Below are positions 23,301 to 33,990 of a stretch of DNA of 64,000 nucleotides, in pieces. Source of the DNA: Pogonophryne albipinna (taxonomy: Eukaryota; Chordata; Actinopteri; Perciformes; Artedidraconidae); the NCBI GenBank assembly GCA_028583405.1, contig CM053256.1:1172424-1236423 (forward strand), written 5' to 3'. Numbering within the stretch: the first letter of the stretch is position 1; each line of letters begins with the position of its first letter. Position numbers and translations under genes: made by a program. The notes under the pieces were generated by a model that saw only the letters and a program-made list of their open reading frames with translations, was not told where the DNA came from and searched no databases.

Positions 23301-26300
23301 GAGCTGGTGGAGTTCAGCAGCTCCGTCAGTCTGTCCTGCTCCTCCTCTGGATCCTCTCTCTCTTTCCTCTGGCTGAACAGCAGCTCTGAGGTTACAGGAA
23401 GTGACAGAGTTCAGATCACTGATGGAGGATCCACTTTAACTATAGTTAATGTGACGCGCTACGATAAGGGAACATTCAGGTGTCAGGTGTTTAATCCTGT
23501 CAGTGAGGGAACCAGTGATCCAGTAACCCTCACCATCTACTGTGAGTTACTCATATGTGCATACATGTTATTCTGCACATTGCTTTAAAGTTGATGGTAT
23601 TATGAGGCTTCACACTGAGCTAAGCTGTCACGCAACATTGTCTTTAAGCTGCCAGCATTACTTTAATTAATTTCTTTACTCCCCGTATGCCACATAGATG
23701 GTCCAGAAAAAACGCATTTGACAATATCTCAGCCGCAAAAATATTATGAGAACGGGTCAGACATCAGCCTGATGTGCTCAGCTGACTCCAGACCTTCTGC
23801 TGTATTTAAGTGGTTTCTGAATGGAGCCTTGCTGTCTGATACTGGATCAGATCTCAGTCTGATGAACGTTCAGATCAGTCAGAGTGGGAACTACAGCTGT
23901 CAGGCCTTTAACAACAAAACTCTGAGATATGAAATGTCTCAGCCTTCAGTTGTTTCTGTACTGGGTAAGTTTGCATTGAGAGGTTTAATGCATATAGGTG
24001 TGATAAGAAAGGTGTAATCAAATCAATTGTCCTTAATATAAAATATCAGTTAAAAAAAGGCAGGAAAATAAAGCCTTTGTTTAACTTAACAAACCTTTAG
24101 GAACACATCAAGAACATATTGAGCATATGATGTTGTATCACTATGGTTTATTGATGGATTCTCTATATTAGTCTAAAATACTCACAATAGTAGGATTGTA
24201 ATGCTTTAACAGTAAAATCATTTCAATAAATTATTTACCTGAAAAAGTTTAGTTCCTTAAACTCCCACTGTTTTGATTCAGTTGTCAAAGAAATCCTACA
24301 ATAATCAGTTTTCTTCTCTGTTATTCAGTGTGTCAATTAACACACTATCTTTCTAAGAACACAGGATTATATATACTTCTTGTATACAGTAGATGATATT
24401 TCTGAGCTATAGGTTGTCCAACACGGTGCATTTAAAAAAAAATGACGGCAGTCAGAGACTCAGCATGTTATATATTCAGGGGGAAGTAGTAAAATGTTTG
24501 CATCCTCTAAAAAGAAACTGTTCCTTTTATATTTATTAACTCAGGCATTAAATCAGCTTCTTTTGTTCCTGCTTTTATATCTTTCACCTGATCTTTTGCC
24601 CCACAGAGAAAGTATCAGGCGCTTCTGTCACATCTCCATCAAACCTGCCGATTGAGGGGAACTCTTTCAGATTAATCTGTGATGCTGCTGGCTCTGTCTT
24701 TACCAGAAAGTGGAGAAAGGGAGGCTTAGATCTGACTCCGACTGTAAACATGACCCTCTCCAACAACAACAGAGAACTGTCTTTTAGCAGTCTGAATAAA
24801 GACCACACAGGAGATTATTCCTGTAATATCAGCAACCCCCTCAGCAGCGAGGAAGCAAAGTACTCCATGATTGTTAACTGTAGGTAACAAACTATAACTC
24901 TACTGTTCACAATGATACGTTCAGATTATTGAGTCAACTATTGAACAATAAATTCTTCCAAATATCTGTTTTCCAGACGGACCAGAAACAGTTCAAATCA
25001 CAGGTCCAAATCAGATACATGTTGGAGGCACATTTAAATTAACCTGCTCGGCTGCATCAGTACCAACTGCCAATTACACCTGGACGCTGAATGGGACAGA
25101 GATACACAATTCTGCTGTGTTTTATAAAAACAACGCTGAATTATCTGACAGTGAGAACTACTACTGTGAAGCGATGAATGATATAACCGGGAGAAACTCA
25201 TCAGCGGTCCATGAACTGACCGTAACACATGAGCCAGAGCCAGGGCCAGGTAGGAGCACATTAAAGTCAGTAAGAACATATGCAAGAAGGCTCTAAAAAT
25301 GCAATAAAACTCAAATTTCTGTCATCAATTTTGATTATTTTAAAGAAAACATGATCAATTTGCAGATAATTTATGTGTTTAAAAAAAAAAATCTGGCCCC
25401 CTCTCCGTTCAATACATTCATTAAACAAAATAAAATCTAGTTAACTAGAAGGACTAGCAGAGGGGATTGTAAAATACCTTTCAGTAAAAGTACAACTACT
25501 ATTCTAACTGGCAGCACGTACCTTAAGATCTAAGGAACATAACATCAACTCTTTTTTTAAATCTACAAATCAAATCAAACAATCAGACATGCTCTCATTA
25601 TTTTAATGTTTGTCATGTGTTTTCCTTTTCTAATTGTCGTTGCGGTAAAGTTTGTCCGCGCTTGTGCATGTGCTTTTCTTGTGATGGCTCTATTTTTTGG
25701 GTCTTTCCACTATGCTAATGTACTTTAATTGTGTTGATGTGCTTTTATACGTTTTATTTTAATGCCATCAATAGAACAGGGTCTGTAGAAAAAAAATGGT
25801 AACTTAAAATGCATTTTAAACAACATAAACAACTCTTAACAGAATCATGTTATAGGTTTTTATATAATTTAATCCAATCCAATCCACTTTATTTATATAG
25901 CACATATTAAAAACAGAGGGTTAACCGAAGTGCTTCACAGCAAACATAACATTATAATAAAATATAATATTACAATAATAGATAAAAGGCACACATAAGA
26001 ATTAATAAAAGGCACAAAAAGGCTCTTGACAGACAATAAAAGCATAACAATCGATAAAACATAGCTCAAACTGACTCGAAAGTGAGGGAAAAGAGGTGGG
26101 TCCTTCAGGCGGGACTTACAAGTTTGAAAGTTAATATGCTTTTAATCCACAGACTTTTTGAGATAATGAGACAGTTCCTGTTTACAGAATTATGTCAAAA
26201 TCATGTTCTTTTCTCTTTCAAGACCCACCAGGCTGTTCGGATGGTTGCATCGCTGGAATAGTAATCGGCGTTTTAGTCGTCCTCAGTGTTGTAGCTGCTA

Positions 26301-29300
26301 TTGTGTGGTACTTCCTTTGTTACAAAAAGTAAGTGGAAAAGATCTTAAGTATATAACATAAACCTATTTTCATTGTAATACTCAATTACAAGTATGGGAA
26401 AGGTGATGGCTCAGTATCTCTAAGTTTAGACCCAAAAGCTTGACTCAAAAACAAGGCAGGAAGAAGATTCAGGATCAGCACATTGGAAGATATCAGACAG
26501 AAAATGTGGAGCTGGAATGGTGTAGACATTGTTTGTAACAACCTTGTTTACTCAAACTACAAAAGGTTGATGTTCAACAAAGAGCCTGCTCTTATTATAT
26601 ATTCTCCATATATAAGCCCTTTAGTTATGACTCGTTTGTGTTATTTCACAATGGAGCCGCACCTCGACACTGTACAACTTCAAAGTTTAGCATTTTGTTT
26701 TTGCCAGGTATAAATATTTAACTGTGATGGAATATATGATTCACCATGAGTTAAAGTATGGTGAGACTCTTATAGAGCTCTACATTAATGTTTGAAAGTC
26801 TATGCTTGTAAATCATTCGTAACAAATACTTTCAGGACTATAGATGCAGCTCTTATGAAGAAATAACTACTTTTTCTATCATGCATGCAATACCAATAAC
26901 TAGATATATTGCTGCTTGTATCATTATTATGTTGCAGAGACTAATGACTAATGATCTCTCTAAACAGAAAACAAAAGAAAGAACGTTCTGCTGGAAACAC
27001 CAACACCAGAACGGGTAAGTCTATTACGTGTAACATGAGTTTGTGTATTCATAGAGGTATTTTCCTTCATTGAGTTATTCTAAGCTTTGTTTATTTCTCA
27101 CGTTTTAAAGGAGTTGAAGGCCAGGACAACGGAGCGTACACAAGAAGTCAGGTAAAAGTCATCAGAGTCATTTACATGCTCTGCTGGCTACTAAGAGATG
27201 TTGTAAACACAGTGCTGAACATCAGACTTTGAACCTGGAACGAGATATTAAGCTGACACAATGAAGAAGAAGTGAATATGTGTCATTAGATCAACATTAT
27301 AGAGATAGCTTATCTTGTTAACGATTACCTCCTTTTTTTGCATCAAATGTGATGTTTAGTTTAGTTTATTTGTTTATAGCGTTGCGGACAGTCCCCATTG
27401 ATCAACTGTCACAAAAAACTGTAAATGGGGCAGCTTTAGCCAACATTGCTAATTTCCAGCTGTTGTCCCCGGCCAGATGATAATAGACACCTTTTTAAAA
27501 TCACAATACATCAACAGCATTAGTTATAAAAAAAGGATGAAAGACAAGTAGATACAGGTCAGTTTAGCAGCAGCCTTCTGCTTTGTATTGGCATGCACAT
27601 CACGGTGTCATCGGCATATAGCTGTGTTTCCACATCAGGACAGACAGATGGCAGGTCAATAATATATAAGGTAAAAAGAAGTGGACCAAGTATTGAACCT
27701 TGTGGTACTCCGGTGCTTAAAGAGCAACTTGCAGGTTAGAGACCCCAGTGAATACATGTGTAGGAAAATGATGTATACACTAGATTTCAAAAACATATAC
27801 CGGTACATAAATATTAGGGCTGTCAAGTTAACGCGTTAATAACGCGTTAACGCAAAAAAAATTAACGCCACTAATTATTTTAACGCGATTAACGCATGTG
27901 CATTTTTTGTCCTCGGCCGCCCCGTAGTTTCAGAGCACATCGAGTTTAACATACCATCTACAAGCTGATGCTGACAGCCCCGCTCCTGCCGTCCGCTTGC
28001 TGCAGACCACACTTCCACGCTCACCGGCAGGCCCTGACTGGCCATCGGGAGGACCGGGAGAGACCTTACCTGTATTGTTGTTGTTCGCATCTGATGCTAG
28101 TTAGCTGCGCTAACGGATATAAGGAGCTGTTTAAATGAAAACAGAGGAGCGACATTTCGCCGACAACTGCGCCGAGCACTTGACTTTATGCAGGCAGCCA
28201 GACAGTGGGACATTGTACCAAAAGTCAGCACACTCAGCTCGGATAGTGCGCGCAACATGATCGCAGCGTCCAGGCAGCTCCCGTTCGAGCATATGCCTTG
28301 AGTTGCACATAGCTCCAACGATCCATCACACACACACACACACACACGCACAGACACACACACTTTGTATTATTGAATGAGAGAGGTTCCAGGTTGAATT
28401 GAGGCGAATATTTGTAATGTTCAGAGGTTGTTGTGTTTAATATTCATGAGAATATCATTGTTCAAATGATAATAAACATTTGCATAAAGCATATTTGTCC
28501 ACTCATATGTTGTCAAGAGTATTAAAAACTTGAAAAATATTCCTCTAAGGTACATTTAGAACAGATAAAAAATGTGCGATTAATTTGCGATTAATCGCGA
28601 TTAACTATTTTAATCGACTGACAGCCCTAATAAATATATATTACAGTGACATCTGCCGTAGTTTTTGTAAGACATTTTTACTTCCATATAAAAAAAGACC
28701 ACCCGCGTGTGACGTCACATGAAGGAGAGCGGCCGGTCTAACGTATTAATAAACATGGTTCACAATGCTAGTTTTGACAAAGAAGAGGTTGAAAATATAT
28801 ATTCGTATGCATATGACGGACCACGACCTTATAATTATGAGCCTGCTAGGCGTCCAAGAGACCAGGAGCAGCCAAGGATTAGAGGAAATAACGGCCATCG
28901 GAGAGAAATTGAGCTGTGGTGTGAGGAGAACCAGTGGAGAACTGGGCAGCTGTCTTGGTCATGGATGTATAATAAGAACTGGATACAGCGTGGGAGGCGG
29001 GGCCTCATTAATTCCTATGAGAGTTGCTCATTGGTGCATGATGATAAAATGGCCCAACTTTTGAGAGAGCGAAACGTCACAGATTACCCGGCATGCCTGA
29101 GAAGTACCCGTATGTACGCTCATAGCGCATGCGCAACTTTAACCAAAATGCTCGTTCACATCAATTTGCGTACATGTAACAGCACCACCGTTCATGACAG
29201 CATGGTAATGGATTGTTATTATGATGGATTTGATATTAACGAGGCGGCAGTTAGCAGCTAGCGGCTAGCTAGTAATTATGCTAATCTACACATCAATCGT

Positions 29301-29495
29301 TATGTACTTATATTACGCTGTAACAGCCAAGCCATTTCTTGGTATGGGTGTAGCCTACCCCAGCCATACCCTGGCGCTGCCACTGGTGGGATGTATGGGG
29401 CGGGCCATTCTGCACATGCGTTAAATGCGTTAAATATTTTAACGCAATTAATTCAAAAAATTAATTACCGCCGTTAACGCGATAATTTTGACAGC

Positions 29496-29539
<44 letters not shown>

Positions 29540-31931
29540 ATGTATATATATGTATATATATATATGTACATATATATATATAGTGCAATAAGCTTCGTAG
29601 TGCAATAATAAGCTACAGGGACGTTAATCTACGTCGGTAATATTAACTTAATTTAATACAACATTTACGGTACAAGATTTAATCATACAGCCCATGTAGT
29701 ATAATCTTTTACAAATGATGAATTACAGCAAACATGTGCAATATATCCATTATTACAGCTCCGTGGGATGGCAGTAAGGCGATATGGGTCCGTTCTTATT
29801 GTGCATCCATGGGTAAAGATAAACGCATATAGTGCTAAACACGTAACATGAACGTGCCGGGCGGCGCGGTCCCGTGGGTTAGATGCGCGTTCATAATGCC
29901 GAGGGAAATAACTCTCAGAATAACGTTATCAGCACATTTTGACAACTTGAGGAACGAATGTTTTTAATAAGGTTAAGGTTAATAAGTGTTCATACTGGGT
30001 AGTTTATTTAGTTTAAAAAAAATTATCCAACGATTTACAGACCACTATTTCCCCATGTAAGTCAATGGGAAAAAGTGTTTCCGGGCCTGGCAACCAAACG
30101 GAAGTGTAGTACTGCCGTTTGGCCACCACAAATATTTTCATCTGAGTCCGGCGCACTTCCTGGGGGCTTGGGCTGCAGTCGAATAGTCCAAAAATCAGCT
30201 CCTAAATTCTATCCCTATCGTCTATTCCTTGACCTCTGAGTGAAACGTCATGGGGTTAAGGAATAGTGGATAGGAGAATTCAAAAGGATTTAGGAGAAGA
30301 CTGCTGTACTTTAGAGAATCCGACTGCACTTTCACTATCCGACGTGTTTATGATGCACCAGCGGATGTCATTTTGTGCGTCTGCTGCTGTGGGGAAACTA
30401 TGGAAACTACAGTTTTCTATACAGCGGACTACAACATGGATGTTTAATAAGAAGGAGGGACTACTGTAAACTCATCTAGAGACTCTGCACCGTGCTCTGA
30501 TGCTGTTGCTTTATGCTTTATGAACGTGGACAACAGAGAAACATATTCTTCATGACCAAAGTTGGAATTGAAATAAAAAATGAAAGTGAAACTTCTGCTC
30601 GTCACCCTCTCCCTCCGGTCCACATTAATACAAATGATCCCAATATATATGATTGTATGAAAAGATCTTAAAATAAATACAAATGTATTTATTATAAACG
30701 TTAGTCCTTAACATCTATCACTGTGTATATCACCATTCAAACTTCTTTTAAAAGTTGAACAAACTCCACACAGCTCAGTAAACACTGTGAAATGTTGACT
30801 TTATTTGATAATTTCAGTAAAAACTAAAATTCATATTTCTCTTTTTGATTGTAATACTGATGAACGTTCAAAACAAAGCACTTTGGCAACTTACCACATA
30901 CGTTTTAAAATGCTTAAAGGTGGGGTAGGTAAGTCTGAGAAACCGGCTCGAGATACACTTTTTGTTATATTCCATGGAATGCTCTTAACATCCCGATAGC
31001 AATGAATATCTTAAATGCTTTGACAAAAAATTCATAAAAAAATGTCATCAGTGGAAGCTGTAGTACTGTAAAAAGCACGACCAATCATCTGAGCCGGCCC
31101 GGCCAAAGTAACTGGATGGCCTACCTGCCTGTCAGCCTTCCATCTGTGCACAAACTTATCTCGTGCCCTCATTGGTCATGTGCGCGTTTGTGTGTGTTGG
31201 AGGAGGGGCTCTGTAAGGAAGTGGCAGATTTTTTCCGGCTGTGTATTTTCAAATTCTAGCGCACTTGAGCTGGTTTCTCCAAAATTACCTACCCCACCTT
31301 TAATAAGCACCGTAACTTTCATGATATCATTTCTCGGTCATAATAGTTTGTTTCCGTGAACGGCCGACTGTTGTGTGGCGGCAAATGCTGCGGCTGCAAG
31401 GCATTGTGGGGCAGCATTTTCTCCTCTCCTTTCGTCAAGGGAGGTCCAGTGGGAGGTCCAATTCCTGCCCTTATGTCTCGTAAAACATATCAAATCCTGC
31501 ATTAACTTTTTTTAATTGTAATTTTCAGGCAAGGTTAAACATAAATCTAGTAAAAAAAAACCCTGCAAGTTGTCCTTTAAGTCTAGAGCTGGAGAGAGTT
31601 GATTATAGACGATAACATGCTGACGCCTACCACTGAGGTATGATTCAATCCAATGTAACTGTAAATGTAATCTTACATTAATTTCCTTTCTTTTTATTTT
31701 TCCTAGGAGATGCACTACGCAGATGTCCGTTTTACCAAAAAGAATAACGGGGAGACAGTCCAGATGGGAGACCAGAATAAACCGTCAGACTACGCTGAGG
31801 TCAGAGTGAACAACAATCCTCGTGCTGCTGCGTCCTCTCTCCCAACCTACGATGCTCACCTACAGCGCAACAAGAGGCCGGCTCCTCAGCCTGAAATCGC
31901 CGAACTCTACGCTCAAGTTCGCAAGAATTGA
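20340..31931 (+). CDS. Receptor gene B: CEACAM-like Ig receptor with ITIM tail
   Basis: The coding exons are 20340-20385, 21062-21376, 21656-21931, 22257-22523, 23263-23541, 23698-23964, 24607-24879, 24977-25249, 26223-26328, 26968-27014, 27111-27151 and 31707-31931. Together they are 2415 bp, exactly 804 codons plus stop. Every junction has AG/GT and matching phase, and all Ig exons are phase 1. Order: signal (1-15), cysteine-free N domain (about 16-120), six Ig domains (about 121-665), TM (about 678-698), tail to 804. The tail has tyrosines at about 734, 759, 778 and 798. SDYAEV fits the ITIM consensus, which recruits SHP phosphatases. It is an apparently intact inhibitory-type receptor, divergent from broken gene A. 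CEACAM-like is my best family call; other fish IgSF receptors with the same plan are possible. The last intron (27152-31706) is full of mobile DNA. Confidence 0.85.
21062..21376 (+). CDS. Gene B N-terminal V-like domain without cysteines
   Basis: A 315-bp exon after a long TCTCTCTCCAG tract. It has the Trp (VTWNFG) and [10 protein letters not shown] but no cysteine, as in CEACAM N domains. There is a likely N-glycosylation site at NIT and another at NDS. This is the expected ligand-binding face. Confidence 0.88.
21656..21931 (+). CDS. Gene B Ig domain 2, with an extra cysteine
   Basis: A 276-bp exon with the canonical cysteines in VSLSCSSSG and FRCQVSN. It also has a third cysteine in NVTRCDQG, where its relatives have Tyr. 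It ends with TAC and a split Tyr codon before GTGAGT, so the junction reads IYYGPE. Confidence 0.88.
22257..22523 (+). CDS. Gene B Ig domain 3
   Basis: A 267-bp phase-1 exon. Cysteines lie in ISLSCSADS and GSYSCQAF. It is the intact counterpart of the interrupted Ig3 of gene A and served as the reference for placing that insertion. Confidence 0.88.
23263..23541 (+). CDS. Gene B Ig domain 4
   Basis: A 279-bp exon that is a duplicate of the Ig2 exon. From about 23326 to 23450 the DNA is almost the same as 21719-21843. Its first 50 bases differ more. Both cysteines are present and the Tyr of TRYDKG is kept. Confidence 0.88.
23698..23964 (+). CDS. Gene B Ig domain 5
   Basis: A 267-bp exon that is a duplicate of the Ig3 exon, with cysteines in ISLMCSADS and GNYSCQAF. 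Domains 2-3 and 4-5 therefore look like two copies of one exon pair, similar to the repeated A-B pairs of mammalian CEACAM5. Confidence 0.88.
24607..24879 (+). CDS. Gene B Ig domain 6
   Basis: A 273-bp exon with cysteines in FRLICDAAG and GDYSCNIS. It matches the gene A Ig4 exon closely. The donor is GTAGGT directly after AACT. Confidence 0.87.
24977..25249 (+). CDS. Gene B Ig domain 7 (membrane-proximal)
   Basis: A 273-bp exon with cysteines in KLTCSAAS and NYYCEAMN. It ends in a short Glu-Pro stalk (HEPEPGP) that gene A lacks. Confidence 0.87.
25875..26115. repeat. Interspersed fish repeat (copy 2 of 3) in a gene B intron
   Basis: It has the TTTATTTATATAGCACATAT head and GTGCTTCACAG. It belongs to the same type as 3655-3960 and 62921-63350. 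The family name is not known to me from sequence alone. Confidence 0.6.
26223..26328 (+). CDS. Gene B transmembrane exon
   Basis: A 106-bp exon encoding a Cys-rich juxtamembrane piece (PPGCSDGC), a hydrophobic segment ([20 protein letters not shown]) and the stop-transfer CYKK. The helix has no charged residue, so the receptor should signal through its own tail. Confidence 0.87.
26968..27014 (+). CDS. Gene B tail exon 1
   Basis: A 47-bp exon encoding [15 protein letters not shown]. It is a basic, membrane-proximal linker with no tyrosine. The phases fit (2 in, 1 out). Confidence 0.8.
27111..27151 (+). CDS. Gene B tail exon 2
   Basis: A 41-bp exon encoding [14 protein letters not shown]. It has one tyrosine not in an ITIM context. 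It is followed by GTAAAA, a weaker donor. Confidence 0.75.
27566..27735 (-). pseudogene. LINE reverse-transcriptase fragment
   Basis: On the minus strand the frame reads [15 protein letters not shown] and, further on, QLYADDT. These are the conserved RT motifs before and at the catalytic Tyr-Ala-Asp-Asp. It then meets a stop. It is a truncated non-LTR retrotransposon inside the last intron of gene B. Confidence 0.8.
27815..28629. mobile_element. hAT element in the last intron of gene B
   Basis: It has perfect ends TAGGGCTGTCA / TGACAGCCCTA and an 8-bp duplication ATAAATAT (27807-27814, 28630-28637). The subterminal 'gcgttaat' and 'gcgattaat' repeats are numerous. It is related to 17634-18699 by its ends. 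No intact transposase was found. A short (CA)n run lies near 28327-28350. Confidence 0.9.
28719..29261 (+). pseudogene. ORF of 180 codons, possibly a P2X7-C-terminal-like repeat protein fragment
   Basis: The frame has an acidic start ([10 protein letters not shown]), then [12 protein letters not shown], a Trp-Cys pair (ELWCEENQ) and a later YPACLRS stretch. The order P-Y-x-Y-E-P, then W-C, resembles the intracellular cysteine-rich region of P2X7 and the many fish proteins that share it. The later cysteine pattern is not clear. It lies within mobile DNA in an intron of gene B and is most likely a relic. Function is unknown. Confidence 0.35.
29325..29499. mobile_element. Terminal fragment of a 17634-type hAT element
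   Basis: About 175 bp equal the reverse complement of 17634-17810, ending in TGACAGCATTA. No partner end or target duplication was found, so it is a truncated piece. Confidence 0.8.
29500..29585. repeat. (TA)n / TATG microsatellite
   Basis: A run of TATATA with interspersed GTATG. It is directly attached to the hAT fragment end. Confidence 0.9.
30918..31297. mobile_element. MITE with TTAA flanks
   Basis: The ends AGGTGGGGTAGGTAA and TTACCTACCCCACCT are inverted copies, with TTAA on both outer sides. More inverted similarity follows ('tgagaaaccggctc' against 'gagctggtttctcc'). TTAA duplications are typical of piggyBac and Kolobok; I cannot choose between them. Confidence 0.85.
31520..31665 (-). 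pseudogene. Possible second LINE RT fragment
   Basis: The minus-strand frame contains [18 protein letters not shown]. This resembles the W-I-x-S-Y-L segment found upstream of the G-V-P-Q-G motif in LINE reverse transcriptases. It is very short and lies just before the last exon of gene B. Confidence 0.45.
31707..31931 (+). CDS. Gene B last exon: tyrosine-motif tail
   Basis: It encodes 74 residues and TGA after TTTTTCCTAG. There are four tyrosines: MHYADV, SDYAEV, LPTYDAH and ELYAQV. SDYAEV satisfies S/I/V/L-x-Y-x-x-I/V/L. MHYADV and ELYAQV have the Y-x-x-V half but Met or Glu at position -2. The last three tyrosines are 19-20 residues apart and the first is 25 from the second, as in tandem inhibitory motifs. 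Confidence 0.87.
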   Translation, partial: EMHYADVRFTKKNNGETVQMGDQNKPSDYAEVRVNNNPRAAASSLPTYDAHLQRNKRPAPQPEIAELYAQVRKN

Positions 31932-33990
31932 CCACACTGGATGAAATGTATGGAAGCAGCTAACATGAGAAACCTTCACTTCGCTCTCAGTCTTTCTTTT
32001 TTTTATGGAGGGCTCATGAGTTAGCTTCTCCAAAGCACTTTAGTTAATGATCAACCAGTTTGTGACAGTTATTGCCGTGACTGAGGTCAGACTGCACATT
32101 GTTGGCCCACTAGCTCGCAATGATAACAATAGCTTTCTTGTGTAGTTAATTAAAAGTGCCATAGATCAGTGGAAATGTACTATATGCTACTCTGTTGTTA
32201 GCTTTAGCATAATGTTTGATACCGGTGTGGTGCCATGTTGGACTCCTTATGCATATTCAGTGATCACATCTATTTTATGTTTATTTTGCATTGATTCTCT
32301 TTAATCTGTCATTTTTTAACTATAATGACATTGTTATGGCGGAAACATTAATTCCATCTGTTGGTCCAAAGGACTAATTGAAAGATCAATATAGAGATTA
32401 ATCATTGTAGTTTAATTTCATGAAGATAAAGTTTAACTTTACAATGCCACATAGGGGAGGTGTGAAGCCACAACAATCCAAAAAGCCATCAACGAAAACA
32501 AGATATAGCTTCTCCAGTTCCACTTGAACCACGGAAGAAATGTAATTTTATAGCTTAAGATCAACCTGCAAGGTTAATGACGGATATCTTTACGTACAAT
32601 AAGTGCCTTACTGTAAGTCTGCCTCCAACAGACATGCGGAAACTAGCTTTTTAAGAAATGTGCCAATAATTCCCGCAATCGATGATAAGGGTAATTCAGG
32701 AAAAGATTGACAGTAAATGTAAATAAAAGCTGGTGTGTGATAAAATGATAAGGTGCTACTGTATATCTGTCAGCATGTTTCCCCAAAAGACCTGCAGCCA
32801 AAAGGGGAGTGAAACATTGCACTAGTAGACGGCACATTTGCATTGCTGTAAACTCTCGGTTTCCTCAACTCAATGCAAATCATAGTATGTTCTGTTTCGC
32901 GATAGTTTCCAAAACAATAATCAGAAGACATCAAAGTAGTCTGTTTCACGGCAGTTTATCCAACTCAATGCACAAGACTTTCTATTTCACTCCAGTATTC
33001 CAGGTCCTTGATCTCCCCCCCGCCACAGGTCCCATCACCAATATGATGAAATTCATATTTGTATTTAAGATTAGATAAGAGGTACTTTATTGATTCCAAA
33101 TTGAGCATAAAAAACAAGGCATTGCACATAAGTAGGAACTAAGAGTAGAATTAAACAATTTCTTAAATTTAAACATCTCAAAATATAAATAAAACAGTAT
33201 TAAAAAGTAGAAAATATACAAGTTGACAGTGAGATAAAAAAATCTATAACAATCTGACAAATAAAACACTATTAAAGGGTCGATTTTCAGTTAACACAAT
33301 AAATAATTTAGTTCCAAACTTAACCAGACTTGTTCAACAACATGCTTTTTTTAAATTGTTTTCGTCCTTTATTTCAGTTAGACTATAGCATAGAGTCCAA
33401 ACACAACTTTTTCTGATGAATGCAAGTGCCAAACTGTTATAATAATAACAATAATCCACCTGGAAAATTATGCATTTCAACATCACCTGTTCTGTATTCT
33501 TATTTCGCTTTGCTCTGTTTCATTATTTAATCTACTGTAAAATGTGACGATAAATGCTGAGTAACAGTTTTGTGTTACATTTGCACATATTTTAAATGCA
33601 GCAACTCAATTTTCCCACCTCTGCAACAATGTTATTTAAGTGTTTTGTGATAATTCAGTAATCTAAGATGATTCCCAGGAGCTTTTTCTCTTGGACTTAG
33701 TCTATAGATACATTATTTATGTAAATATGTAATTTAAAAGAAACAATTCTAAGTTTGTAACAAATCAATGTGTTTTGATTTTTAGAAATATTCAGTATGT
33801 ATGGATTTTCACATTATCTCAGGCCCTAAATACATTTTATTTATATTTGTTAATAGAAAAGAACAGACTGTTTGATATGGTGGTTCCCATTGAAGTTACC
33901 AACGTATGTTTGCCGTTGGTATAGAAGATGGTAATGCCATAAACAAGGACTTACTGTACTGTATGATTTATTTGACAAATAAAATGAATA
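31932..33990 (+). other. Probable 3'UTR of gene B
   Basis: There is no further coding exon. AATAAA signals occur at 32722-32727 and 33978-33983. The second is followed by a change in composition, but which one is used cannot be told. A common fish repeat lies at 33062-33290. Confidence 0.45.
33062..33290. repeat. Interspersed repeat starting 'aagaggtactttattgattcc'
   Basis: The phrase GGTACTTTATTGATTCC followed by 'ggcattgcacataag' is a frequent teleost repeat signature. Its boundaries are approximate. Confidence 0.5.
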
